A stretch of 64,000 bases of DNA. It comes from Heligmosomoides polygyrus polygyrus. Its lineage: Eukaryota; Nematoda; Chromadorea; Rhabditida; Heligmosomidae. The translations under genes were made by a program, and so were the position numbers. The notes beneath the pieces were generated by a model, which saw nothing but the letters and a program-made list of their open reading frames with translations, was not told the DNA's origin and did not search any database. Positions 32,601-41,779 of this stretch are shown in pieces. How positions within the stretch are numbered: the first letter of the stretch is position 1; every line of letters starts with the position of its first letter. Location of the stretch: contig OX377204.1 in assembly GCA_947396885.1 (NCBI GenBank), positions 94,250,728 to 94,314,727 on the forward strand. The letters are read 5' to 3'.

Positions 32601-35600
32601 GGCCTCGCTCTGGTGCTCGTCAGCTCGCTTGTCGCAGGACTAGTGACTGGTTGGTTTCATCTCACTACTTAGTTGCTACTGACTTTATTATGGGGCGCAT
32701 GTAGCGCAGTCGGAGGAGGTGCTGGCTGCCGCGTGCACCCGATACCAGGTTCCTGGTTCGGACTTCCCGCCCAGGCCAACCAAGCGTTCCATAGCTCTGC
32801 GGTCGGTGAATTGGTACCATCCCTATCTGCGGAAGGAGAAAGCGCTAGCTGGTTCATCGGCTGTCCGCCACAAGTCATTGTGTGGTCAAATAAGCATTCA
32901 ATTTGCCTCCACGACATCCTTAGAAGTAGAATGCGTGGCGACTCGACTTTATTATCAGGTTTTTGTAAAAAAAAAAAACTAAACGATCCGTTAACCTTGA
33001 CTGTAAGGCGGCTGCGAGGGCGACGAAATGCTGAAGAATATCAAGAAGAAGAAGAAGAAGAAAGAAGAGGAAGAAGAAAATTTCCTTTCATTACCTCACC
33101 TATCTTGTAACTGCGCTCTATAGAAAGTACTCATGAACAAGCTTCGGAGCCGATTTTTTGATTTTTGTAGAAAAATAATTGTGTGTAAAAAAGCTTTTGT
33201 ATCAATCGGCAAAGCGGTTACATAGCGTGGCATTTTTTTAAAAATATTTTTGTGGACAACATTTATTTGATTCTGGTATATAACTGTCCTTGTCACATTT
33301 TAGGATTTATCCTAAGATTGAAGATCTTCAACCAAGTACGCGAAAAGGAGATGTACGCCGACGGAGATTACTTCGAGACACCAGCCGACTACGATTTCAC
33401 AACACGGGTAAGAACTTTCAGTCAATGTCAAAGTTTCACAGTTTCTGTTGCAGCTTAGGCTTGGAGGATTTGCAGCCATTCGGAAATTCTATGTGCTTTT
33501 TATTTCGTAGTTCAAAAATTTCGATTTTGAATTTATAATGCACACAGTTTTCTTGTCCTAAATTCGCACTCATTTTGAGGTTATTTCTACTTTCTTTCTA
33601 TTTTTGGTTGGCCAGTTTTCTTTCAATAGAAATAAGTTTCTTTTACTAAATTACTATTTATTTCAGAGGTTAATTCTATTAGGTTGGTGCATAAGTTCTC
33701 GGATATTTGATCCCTCCTGAATTGAAGACGCATTTTCTCGCCAAATTTCTCACTTGTATCAACGCGTAAATGATCGATCGATAGAGAAAGGAAAGGGCTA
33801 CGAAACTGTTCCTAACATTTACTTCTGCGTTGTTAACGTCGGCTATTATGGCTAAGCAATTCATCCCAACTGAGGCGCATATTCGGCATGTCGTGCTATT
33901 CCTGCATCAATCTGGCCTCAATGCCAACGAATCGTATCGTCGCCTGAAGGATGTTTGCAACGAGAGTGCTCCTGCTCGAGGTACTGTGTACCAGTGGTTC
34001 TCGAAGTTTGCAGTTGGTGAATTCTCCGTTGAAGATAATGAACAAGAAGGGCGCCCGATGACTCTGGATCTGGATGGCCTCCGAAGTAGAGTGAAAGCGG
34101 ATCCATACCAAACTACTCGTGATCTATCAAGCACTCTTGGTGTTGGTCACACAACAGTCGTTCGAGGATTGAAGTCGATTGGCAACGTGCAAAATTGGGT
34201 CGCTGGGCACCTCACGACTTGACACACTATGACATGGATCGCAGAGCCGATGTCGCTCTGTCTCTCCTTACCCTCAGACGTACCCACGGATGGCTGGACA
34301 ACCTTGTCACCGGGGACGAGAAGTGGATACTCTACTCTAATTATCACCGGCGTGCACAGTGGGTTGACGCAACTGGAGAGGCACAGGACGTTCCGAAACC
34401 CGACCTTCACGTGAAAAAGGTGATGCCATGCATCTGGTGGAGCGTTCTTGGCGTAGAATACTGGGAGCTGCTGGTCGAAGGGATAACAGTGACGGCAGAG
34501 GTTTACGTCAACCAACTGAGGAAGTTGAGGGCCCCCCTTCGAACCACACGAGGAGAGCAAGTGAAGGTGTATTTTCAACACGACAACGCTAGACCGCATA
34601 TTGCTAGAGCGACGGCGGCTGAGTTGGCGGACTACGGAAGGACCGTTCTTCCACACCCTTACTCACCAGATCTCGCTCCTTCTGACTATCATTTGTTTTC
34701 AAGCCTCCAACGCTATTTGGACGGCCAGCAATTTAGGAACCGAGAGGATGTCAAGGAGGCACTGCTCGCATTTTTCGAATCACAACCGGCCATGTTTTGG
34801 AGAAAAGGCCTCCATGACTTACCAGCACGTTGGCGGAAGACAATTGATGTAAAGGGTGGTCACTTCAAATGATTTGATATTGTTGTTCGTATGTTGTGAT
34901 AATAAATATTTCATGCCCCAAATGCACCAACCTAATATAATAGTTCGTTACACTAGTTGGCTACGTTGGTTCGTTAATTCTTTCTATAGAAATAAATTTT
35001 CTTTTCATAAATTTGCACTCATCTTGAGGTTATTTTTACTTTGGCTTGTTAGTTTGTATTCATTAGAATTAGGGTTTCTTTTCCTAAATTACCACCTATT
35101 TTTGAGGTTATTTCTACAATAGATCGTTACATTTTTAATAAAAATAAATGTCGTTTTACTATAGCACTTATTTTCGAGAGTTTTCTTTATTAGTTTGTTA
35201 ACTTTTAATAGAAATAATTTTTATTTCAAATTAACGCTTATTTTGGTGTTGTTTCTATATTGGTTCGGCAATTTTTTTAAATAGAGCTAACTTTTTTGCC
35301 TAAAATGAACACCTATTTTTGAGACTTTTTCTACATTGGCTCGTTAATCTTCCAATAAAATTATTTTTTATTATCTTAATTTAACACATATTTTGAAGTT
35401 ATTTTCACATATGTTTGTTAACTTTTTAATAGAATTAACTTCTTGTCCTAAATTAACAATTATTTTTGAACTTAGTTCTACATTGGCTTGTCAGTTTTTC
35501 AATCGAAACAATTTTTCAATCTCAAATTAGCTCTTACTTTTCTGGCTATTCATACAATGATTTGTTAAATTTTTAATATAAATATTTTTTCTCCTAAATT

Positions 35601-36167
35601 AGCATTTCTTGAGGTTGTTTCTACACTGAGTCGTCATTTTTTTAGTTAGAAAATTAAATTTTCTTGTTCAAAATTAGCACTTATCTATGATGTTGTTTGT
35701 TTATTATTAAAATATTGCCTTTGTTTGATATTTAAACGCTTTTTGAGAGTTATTCAACAGAAGTTATTCGTAGGTTTTAGTGACTGTATTGATTGTATGA
35801 TTGCGTGCATTTAAAAAATTTAAACTCAAAAATTTCCAGTGAGGTTCTGAAAACAGCTAGCTACGTTAATGTTTCAGATTTCTACCCAAATATACTATAG
35901 ATTATATTCTATTTTTATTTTTCAAATTTAGTCTTATTATATATTTATTCTTATAATTTTATATTTTTCAAATTTCTATCCAAATGTGCTGTACATTATA
36001 TTTTGTAAATTATATTTTAAAACAATACTTTGTTTATTTTTTTTTAATTTCAAAAATTTCAAAAATTTTCGTTTATCGCCCTGAATTATTTCCATCTCCA
36101 GATCATTTCCCGCATCGATCGCGTCGAGATCAACGAGCACACTCAACTGACGCAAAAGGAGATCTGA
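26678..36167 (+). CDS. rhr: Rh-type ammonium/gas channel, gene 1 (core exons 3-14)
   Basis: The core spans 12 exons: 26678-26741, 27934-28033, 28095-28156, 28234-28364, 30517-30667, 31084-31228, 31913-32064, 32119-32271, 32331-32464, 32516-32649, 33304-33407 and 36102-36167. All splice sites are GT/AG and all phases agree, giving 461 residues from the ATG at 26688. Rh hallmarks in order: FQKHQF at the N terminus, [38 protein letters not shown] (first of the twin pore histidines, His177), [28 protein letters not shown], and [11 protein letters not shown] (second pore histidine, His335). Rh proteins are about 12-helix trimers that conduct NH3/NH4+ or CO2; nematode family members act in epithelia such as hypodermis. 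Length fits the family (about 460). No lesion is visible. A paralogue lies 7 kb downstream in the same orientation. Confidence 0.93.
26760..27600 (+). repeat. Degenerate tandem repeat in intron 3 of Rh gene 1
   Basis: Six diverged units of about 140-185 bp start with AATCAATAATCGATTA or similar followed by CAATCAATAACTTATTGAAG; starts are near 26763, 26926, 27110, 27258, 27397 and 27542. Single diverged units occur in gene 2 (44700) and in the relic (23636), so gene 1 expanded the unit after duplication. Confidence 0.7.
28762..29857. mobile_element. Foldback element of ~1.1 kb in intron 6 of Rh gene 1
   Basis: The outer arm TCTTCAGGACATTAAAGTGG (28762) is inverted at the right end (about 29830-29857). 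Further inverted pairs follow inward: TTTCAGGACTCTAGAGGTCG against CGACCTCTGAAGTCCTGAAA (29737), and the ~200-bp unit with GGTTACGGTAGG, GGGGTGCTGAT and ACATCCGTTTTT against its inverse with ATCAGCACTCC and CGTAACCTACCGTA. The units are repeated in both arms. No ORF is seen. This is a non-autonomous foldback (long inverted repeat) element. Confidence 0.7.
29097..29225. repeat. GC-rich hairpin MITE nested in the foldback element
   Basis: The 39-bp left arm AAGGCCGCCACAGACTTCTG.. (29097) pairs with ..AGAAGTCTGTGGCAGCCTT (ending 29225) with very few mismatches. The arms are rich in GGCGCCGCTCGGCGGC. The strong GC content stands out from the AT-rich intron. Confidence 0.8.
30035..30365 (+). repeat. 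TTCGAA-rich MITE in intron 6 of Rh gene 1
   Basis: It starts TATAGTTGTGCTCGAATA and carries GGGGAGCCATATTCGAATA and CGTTCATCCATTCGTTCG like the intact copy at 20165. The right tip is partly lost (GGTAAAATTTCTCC). Confidence 0.7.
31555..31852 (-). repeat. tRNA-headed SINE, reverse, in intron 8 of Rh gene 1
   Basis: It reads GTGAATAAAGGACGGCGTCA at the left and CCGACTGCGCTCCATGGGCC at the right. It ends 60 bases before exon 9. Confidence 0.7.
32690..32950 (+). repeat. tRNA-headed SINE, forward, in intron 12 of Rh gene 1
   Basis: It starts GGGGCGCATGTAGCGCAGTC, only about 40 bases after the exon 12 donor, and has the CCTGGTTCGGACTTCCCGCC box. The neighbouring donor GTTGGT is unusual, so this intron is the weakest splice call in the gene. 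Confidence 0.75.
33679..34935 (+). mobile_element. Mariner (DD34D type), copy B, in intron 13 of Rh gene 1
   Basis: Flanked by TA (33677-33678 and 34936-34937). The left tip TTAGGTTGGTGCATAAGTTC is complete. The right tip ends AAATGCACCAACCTAA but has lost about 12 bases compared with copy C (GTCCGAGAACTT is missing). It has the same orientation as the host gene. Confidence 0.88.
33848..34872 (+). pseudogene. Mariner transposase, copy B, one frameshift and one codon loss
   Basis: The frame [18 protein letters not shown].. runs to about 34190, where one A is missing in the AAAAATTGGGTCGC run ([11 protein letters not shown], then a stop at 34222). The next frame resumes GRWAPHDL at 34198 and continues through [39 protein letters not shown] and [14 protein letters not shown] to the stop at 34870. 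One codon is also missing before YSPDL (HPYSP for HPPYSP), so the last catalytic spacing is 33 rather than 34. It is otherwise the best preserved of the three copies of this family. Confidence 0.85.
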
Positions 36168-36199
36168 GACGTCCAAAATTTTCGAAGAATGGAATCGAA

Positions 36200-36600
36200 T
36201 AGATTCTATCAGATAGTGCACTAGCATTGTACAAAGGTCGATAATTGCTCCATTGTCGCTAGTATTGATCGTATTGATCGATTCAGTATGAAATCAATGA
36301 AATTGCCATTACCTCTTAGCAATTTTAATAAAAATTTGCCATTCTCTAAGTCACTACCACAGAAAAGCTAAAGAGCGGCTTTGTTGCCTGTTTTAGAATC
36401 AACACTGTCCTCAAACATAGCGAAGTATGGGTTCAGCATGGAAATTCGGGACATGTCCTTAGTATGGCCTGCGCGACTGGAGTGGAAACGGTAGCAAGGC
36501 AGATCAGTTTGAGCACCAACCCACCATCCGACATAAATCCTCCTTCTGGCCAGTAAATAGATAAGTAGAGTTTGTCCTTAATGGCACGAGCTTTCCGGCG
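36200..36600. other. No gene recognised; 3' flank of Rh gene 1
   Basis: AATAAA-like words are not tightly placed after the stop at 36167; ATTTTAATAAAAATTTGCC at 36325 is the nearest candidate for polyadenylation. No other coding frame is seen. Confidence 0.4.
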
Positions 36601-36705
36601 TCAGAACGATTCGAACCTCGAATCGATTGGTGATGCTCGCGAGATCAGACGCCTCTACTGACTGAGCTGCGTGCGCTCGACCGCCACTTGCTTCATGCTC
36701 CCCAA
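36595..36705 (-). repeat. tRNA-like SINE head, reverse
   Basis: In reverse it reads GCACGCAGCTCAGTCAGTAG (A-box), GTCTGATCTCGCGAG, then GAGGTTCGAATCG (B-box). Acceptor-stem pairing is poor, so it is a tRNA-derived repeat rather than a tRNA gene. Confidence 0.55.
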
Positions 36706-36779
36706 AAATGGCAGGCCATTGTCAAAACTTTGGTCCCAAGCAGAATGAACTCCACCTACCGTATATGCCAGTATCACAT

Positions 36780-36905
36780 CAGCTGGGCAATTTTTAAGTC
36801 AATTTGGTCACTTTTCTGATCGAGTTGGGCACTCTTCTAAGCTAGCCTAAGACTGAAAAGAAAGCGAACTCTTCCAACTTGAAATGGTCTACAGGTAGGT
36901 TAAAC
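36780..36905 (+). repeat. Solo terminal repeat of the RT-element/MITE family
   Basis: GGGCACTCTTCTAAGCTAGCC..AGCGAACTCTTCCAACTTG matches the left terminal repeat of the element at 37735-37815. It abuts and truncates the ELOF1 retropseudogene. Confidence 0.55.
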
Positions 36906-37054
36906 CACAATGGAGCATGGTGTCGACTCTTTCCAGCATGTGAGTTGTATCTCTGACAGCTCTACCGCTTTGGCTTTTGGTAGGCGCTATCTCTTCGACT
37001 TTCGCTTACCCATTTCTCTCAATGTCAAATACCTCAAACTTGGGTAATTGATCC
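36906..37054 (-). pseudogene. elof-1: Retroposed ELOF1 pseudogene with a fossil SL1 leader
   Basis: On the minus strand, 37054-37033 matches the nematode SL1 leader at 20 of 22 positions (core AATTACCCAAGTTTGAG is exact). After 19 bases of 5' UTR an ATG at 37013 opens MGKRKSKR, a stop (TAG), then LPKAKAVE..IQLTC. This matches the start of the conserved transcription elongation factor ELOF1 (MGKRKSKRK..KSKAVAPLDTQFNC in C. elegans, from memory). The zinc-binding CxxC region and everything after it are lost where the solo repeat begins (about 36905). An SL leader is joined to mRNA only by trans-splicing, so its presence in genomic DNA next to coding sequence means a reverse-transcribed mRNA copy. 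Confidence 0.75.
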
Positions 37055-37331
37055 AAACTAGTCAATACAGACCGACCGCCTTCGAATGTCGATGTATTCT
37101 ACAATCGTCAGAAGTACGACCAATCTTAGGGCCTCTACTGTAAAATTTGTGAAATTTTGGAAAAGCGATGTAGATCCGGGGGCATTTCTGGAAAATGTGA
37201 TCTGAAAGGTCAACAAGTCTGCTCAGACGGCCGAATCCACCGCAATCGATGATCATCATCGGAAGGTCGTCGACGACTTCCTCCTGCCACATCTGGCCCG
37301 ATTCTTCTATATTTGTCGTCAATTTTTAATA

Positions 37332-37490
<159 letters not shown>

Positions 37491-37699
37491 CTATTCCTGT
37501 CACTTGGTCGCTTGACCGTGACCTGTGCGCGATTACATACTTTTCGTGTTTTTTGAATCTAATGTCGATTTAACTGCTAAAACAAATTCCTTCGTGTTTG
37601 AAAATTAGTTTTTTTAATGGAATTGAAAAATTTATGGTAGTACCGATGAGTGTAGTGTCATTTATCAGGCGGAATTTTTAAAAATAGCTTTAATATAAT

Positions 37700-38440
37700 G
37701 ATAACAGATGTATAGCATTTCCACGTCAAAATGCACACTCTTCTATGCCCAAGCCTAAGACTTTTGAAATCAAAGTGAACCCTCTCAAGTCGAAATGGCC
37801 TTCAGGCCGGTCGAATTACAGACTCAATAAGATGGTTAATATAAATTGTTTCTTAAGGAAAAGTTAGTATAACTTTCTTTGAAATTTTTAAGTTTACCTG
37901 CCACATTAACTGTAATAATTCTATAAAATTTTTTATTTTAGATAAAAATATCAAATTAAAAATTACTTTAAAGTCGAACAAAAAAGAAGGCATAGCGCGT
38001 TAAAAAGCGAATTACGCCATGCACTTAAAAAATTCGCCGCGGCTTTTATTTGATTGATAGTGTAAATGCTGCTTACTTGAAGCAGGTGTCAAACTCGATG
38101 CAAACAGAATTTCTGATATCAGTCGAATAAAAATTGCGACGAAGAGGACATGGTGCAATCCTTATTTTTACGCTAAAAACGCCGCTTTCCTGCTCTTTAA
38201 AACAGGCTCTAAGCCGTTATTTTTTCAGAATTTTTTAAAATATACTTATTGGGTAGCTGAACTAAGAACTTAGGTACATAGAACGTTATACTAAGACTTG
38301 AACAAAAATTTTTTAACCATAAGCTTGGAGGGTCTCTAGTTTAATGCAGAAAACGTTCATTTCGATTTGGAAGAGTTTGCTGTGACGTCAAAAGTCTGAG
38401 GCGATTTAAAAGAGTATCCAATTTGATGTGAATATGGTAT
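37700..38440 (+). mobile_element. Internally deleted relative of the RT element
   Basis: The left part (37780-38220) aligns with 5700-6430: shared words include CAGGTGTCAAACTCGATGC, AGTCGAATAAAAAT and TTATTTGATTGATAGT. The right part (38290-38440) aligns with 8060-8290 (GGGTCTCTAGTTTAATG, AAAGTCTGAGGCGATTT). The 1.6 kb of RT and ribozyme-like sequence is absent. Its ends form ~70-bp inverted repeats, so it has the look of a MITE. Confidence 0.65.
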
Positions 38441-38890
38441 ATTACGAGGAAATATTTGTATAAAGTTTTCAAAGTTTCTTTTTCATATTTTTTATACCTC
38501 CACACATTGGTCGCGCTCAGTAACTAGTAGTGATTGTAATTCTGGAATAGTTGTATGTCATACTTACTATTTGATTCATTATTTATATTGCAGTACAGAA
38601 ATATAATAAAAAATAAACTACAAGTGGTCAGTCCCCCTTAGGGCTGCGCCATGCATTCTGCTTCTACGGAAGCTCTTGGAGGCAACTGAATTCGCGTCTG
38701 GCCTGCACAGTTTCTACACAATTAGATCAGTGTTCAAGCCGATTTGAAGCGTTCGGCTTCTACGTGGAAATAGTATATATCAGGCTGTAAAAAAAGTTTT
38801 TCGCCACTGACTTTGGCGTTCCGCCAAATTTTTGAAAAGTGTTCTGGAACCTTCTCCCGATGACGCATATATAGGCTGACTTATCACCTA
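38440..38890. other. No gene recognised; partial SINE
   Basis: A reversed SINE piece (GGGCTGCGCCATGCATTCTG) lies at 38640-38720. The remainder has no recognisable content. Confidence 0.4.
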
Positions 38891-38949
38891 CATGTATCCC
38901 TATTGTCGTCATATTCCGTGGCGACTATGGCAGAGAAGTCCTCGAGTCC

Positions 38950-39104
38950 TTCTGCACCCATCCGTGATATCGGGATGTTACGTTCGGTCAAACAGCGTCG
39001 GTAGTGTAAGGCGTAGCATCGCTGTCCGGAAAGCAGAAGGTGCGGGTTCGAGTCCCGCCTGGCGCAAGAGTCTTGATCGTAACGAAACATCCTGTAACAA
39101 CATA
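38950..39104 (+). repeat. tRNA-like MITE, right end complete
   Basis: It has GATATCGGGATGTTACG, the tRNA-like core with GGAAAGCAGAAGGTGCGG and a perfect T-arm, and ends CATCCTGTAACAACATA. The left inverted tip is not seen, so the copy is 5'-truncated or rearranged. Its right end touches the start of a mariner relic. Confidence 0.65.
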
Positions 39105-39640
39105 TGGCAGCGAAAGTCGTTTTCGACCGCTAGCAAGTTCGACTGCTCCTGCTTTACGAGTTCAAAAAGCAAGACAGTGCAAGAGTCGCGTTGGAACGAT
39201 GGTCTACGACTGCCTCCCACGGCAAGCATGGCTCCGGAAGTTCAAGAACAGAGGCTTTCTTTTGAAGGACCAGCCACGGTCTAGAAGGACGGTTGCAGTA
39301 AATGAGGAGCGCCTTCTGGAGCTGCTTCAGGAGGATCACCGGCGTTGCACCCGTAAACTGGCAGAGGAACTCGAGTGCAGTCACACCGTCACAGCCAAAC
39401 ACCTGCGTGGCCTTGGGAAGGCATGGAGATATGGTGCATAGATACCGCATGAACTTAGCGGCTATCAGCCACAGATGCGAAAGGAAGCGCACATGACCTT
39501 CTTGACTTTACGGAATTTCTCTTCTCTCGAGAACCAGGTCACTGGCGACGGAAAGTGGATGGTCTACGGTGACCACACGCGAAAGCGTCTGTGGCTCAGT
39601 CGCGGCGAAGCAGACTAGAGTAAGCTCAAATCAGAAGAGT
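39103..39640 (+). pseudogene. Mariner transposase N-terminal relic
   Basis: In several frames the strand reads MAAKVVFDR, LLLLYEFKKQDSARV, KDQPRSRRT, EERLLELLQEDHRRCTRK, CSHTVTAKHLRGLGKAW and IPHELSGYQPQ, then VTGDGKWMVYGDHTRKR (first catalytic region, with the usual Glu after Asp changed to Gly). Numerous frameshifts and stops are present. The family differs from the three copies at 12689, 33679 and 48051. Confidence 0.7.
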
Positions 39641-39786
39641 AAACAATAGCTGCAGACGCGGTGCTCCGCAGGAACGCGTTTCCTTAACTCGGTCGCTTTT
39701 CGAAACAAACCATGTGTCAATTTGGAGTCTTGATATTATAAGAAAATTTATTTTTTTCGCTTTGGCAATCGCAACCATTCTCGTCA

Positions 39787-40557
39787 TCATTTCCATAGGC
39801 CGACCGTTTGGGTTTGATTCGGCGCTGTTTCTGTCGACTTTAGCGGATCGGCTTCCTTCGTCTTGAAGTTGGCGTTTGTCAATGATTTGACCGCTTTCGG
39901 CTTCTGTTTTCGGCCTCGATGACGTTTCTTCGCGAGACCTCGTGCCATGAGAGAGGGGAGTACGATGAGAACGAAGTAGATGATTGCGGAGCCGACCATC
40001 AGTACTATGAACAGGCTTCTGTTGCTATGAAGCTCTTGTGGCGTTTTCGAACCTGAAAGGGTATCATGAACTAGATATTCTGGCGTCAGATGATGAGATT
40101 TCGTGTTTGGAGATGCTTCTCTTCTTCTTCTTCTTCTCCTCCTGGGAAACGACAGATCTTCTTCCTTCACGACAATGCGCGTCCACACTTTGCAAAGGAG
40201 ACTCAGAAGAAACGCCACCGTTCTGGATGGCATGTTCTTGCCCACTCACCGTATTCTTCGAAACTCGCTCCAACGAAACACCATCTGCTTCTTCCGTTGT
40301 CGAAATATTTGCAGGAGTAACAATTGGACAACAGGGAGCAGCTTGAAAAGTGCCTCGCTGAGTTCTCTTCTTCTGTCAAACACCAGAAATTCTGCAGAAG
40401 CGAGGTCTAGAAAATAACAGATAAATGACAATATGTTGTAGATCATAACGGTGCACATGTTCATTTGGTATTATTTGTATGGAAGGAAAAAATGATTTCG
40501 AAAATATTACTCACGTGGCGGGATACTTTCCTTGCAACTCAATATATTAGCACTCAT
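39787..40557 (-). CDS. Small single-pass membrane protein, two exons
   Basis: Exon 1 is 40557-40515 (donor GTGAGT) and exon 2 is 40052-39787 (acceptor CCCTTTCAG). They join in phase to 102 codons, starting MSANILSCKESIPPR and ending TQTVGLWK at a TGA. The ATG lies 22 bases after an AACTTACAG acceptor, consistent with trans-splicing or an upstream non-coding exon. Residues about 25-47 (SLFIVLMVGSAIIYFVLIVL) form one membrane helix, preceded by a short N-terminal segment and followed by a very basic stretch (ARGLAKKRHRGRKQ), which predicts a cytosolic C-terminal tail. I do not recognise the family. It lies between the two Rh genes on the opposite strand. A mariner relic occupies its intron. Support is the clean splice pair and the composition; expression is unknown. 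Confidence 0.55.
40095..40410 (+). pseudogene. Mariner transposase C-terminal relic, inside the intron of the membrane-protein gene
   Basis: The plus strand reads IFFLHDNARPHFAKETQK (second catalytic Asp), then in the same frame YSSKLAPTKHHLLLPLSKYLQ, where the family has YSPDLAPTDYHL, so the last catalytic Asp is lost, then EQLEKCLAEFSSS. It may be the other half of the relic at 39103-39640, but the host exon at 39787-40052 lies between them. Confidence 0.7.
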
Positions 40558-40689
40558 GCTCTTCCTTGTGTTTCAGTGCACTGTAAGTTTCATAGAAGCA
40601 TCTTCACCGCCGTCGTTTGCGCCACTGAGCTGCAGAAACTCGCGGAATAGCGGCCGAGACGATCTTCAGTACATCTTCTTTAGGCTAAC

Positions 40690-40970
40690 GCCAAACCCCA
40701 TGTTGCTAAAGCGACCCATCGACCGAAACATCGAGGAGCTGGGCTGGGCGGCAGTACCCTTCCTGCCATATTCTCCTGACATAGCCTCTTAAGACCACCA
40801 CTCGTTTCGCTCCTTAAAGGCTTTCTTGGCTAAGAAAGGTTTCACAAAGTGTGAAGACGTAAGTGGGGTGGTCGTCGACTTCTTCAGCTCCCCGCCGCTC
40901 CAGTTCTGGGACAAGGATATCGCTGACCTGCCCAGGTTTTCAGCGTTCTTTTCGAGTCTGGAGATATTTC
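40690..40970 (+). pseudogene. Second mariner transposase C-terminal relic
   Basis: It reads IEELGWAAVPFLPYSPDI, a stop, then SFRSLKAFLAKKGFTKCEDV, VVDFFSSPPLQFWDKDIADL. This is the last third of a mariner transposase of another family. The N-terminal part is not visible nearby. Confidence 0.65.
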
Positions 40971-40979
40971 GCGCGGAGA

Positions 40980-41480
40980 TTGTCCATGTTCTGATAGCGT
41001 ATCCGACTGGAGGGATGGAGCTTTGCTCGACGCGCTCGGAGACAAGCTCAATGACACTGTCAACAGCACTTGGCTGCGCCCGTAGAACAATTGTCAGGGA
41101 TCTCTGAACGCTGGTTTGCAGAAAACCGCTGTCGAGTTAGGGTACTCGAACTGAGTGCCTCGCAACAGTCGGTGTGTGTCGACAATCGTTGCTTCTATTT
41201 ATGTTCTGGAAGCTCCTCCGCCTAACGCCTTCTGGTTGTGAGGAGGGTGATGCTCACTTCTCCGAACGTCTGAAAAATTGGCTTCCGTTCTGTGAATCAC
41301 CTCCAAAAGAGCTCCTCGGAAAAAAGCTTTTGCTCATCATTCTCAGTTCTCTTTCGCCTCGGTTCCCTACTCGACTTTGCTTCGTTTCGCTACGCGTTGC
41401 TGCTACCGTGCAATATTTCTTTGAATTCATTGAATTGGTCAAATACCCAACTTGGATCTGTCCCAATCGGGGGGGGGGGA
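40980..41480. other. No gene recognised
   Basis: Short frames without a domain. A G-run of about 10 bases lies at 41470. Confidence 0.4.
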
Positions 41481-41608
41481 CATAGTATGTTGTTTCTCCG
41501 TTGATCTCTCTTGAGTTGCTGCAAGAACTTCAGTCGCTGTTCTATAATCCGAGCAATTTCAGTTGAAGTCAGGGAATATGGTTTCGCAGCATGTGATGGC
41601 ATACGAAA
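41390..41608 (-). other. Exon-like open segment, unidentified
   Basis: On the minus strand a TTTCAG acceptor near 41609 precedes MPSHAAKPYSLTSTE, then ARIIEQRLKFLQQLKRDQ, a poly-proline crossing the C-run, and DPSWVFDQFNEFKEIL before a stop. The amphipathic, charged composition looks protein-like, but no family is recognised and no partner exon is evident. It could be an exon of a gene on the strand of the small membrane protein. Confidence 0.25.
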
Positions 41609-41779
41609 CTGAAATTTACGTTTAAATCATTTAAAACTTAGGACGTTAAAAAATCCTGCTTCCTCGCGGTGTGCTCAATAGCTCTAATTTCCCTCATAGT
41701 TTCCCCCTTTCTTTGTTATTTTTTCTCTTTTTATCATACTATATCTCACCTATCGGTTAGACGATGAGTAATAAATTAA

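Larger units (their letters stand above)
33520..35740 (+). repeat. AT-rich minisatellite in intron 13, split by a mariner
   Basis: Units of about 85-100 bp read roughly: TTGGTTCGTTAATTTT..AATAGAAATAAATTTTCTTTTCCTAAATTAGCACTTATTTTTGAGGTTATTTCTAC, in degenerate form. They occupy 33520-33676 and 34950-35740, at least ten units in all. The mariner at 33679-34935 landed inside the array. Confidence 0.7.

Noticed and set aside
37033..37054. An SL1 RNA gene
   Set aside because: The sequence after the leader is an ELOF1-like coding start and no Sm-site or SL RNA stem-loops are seen.
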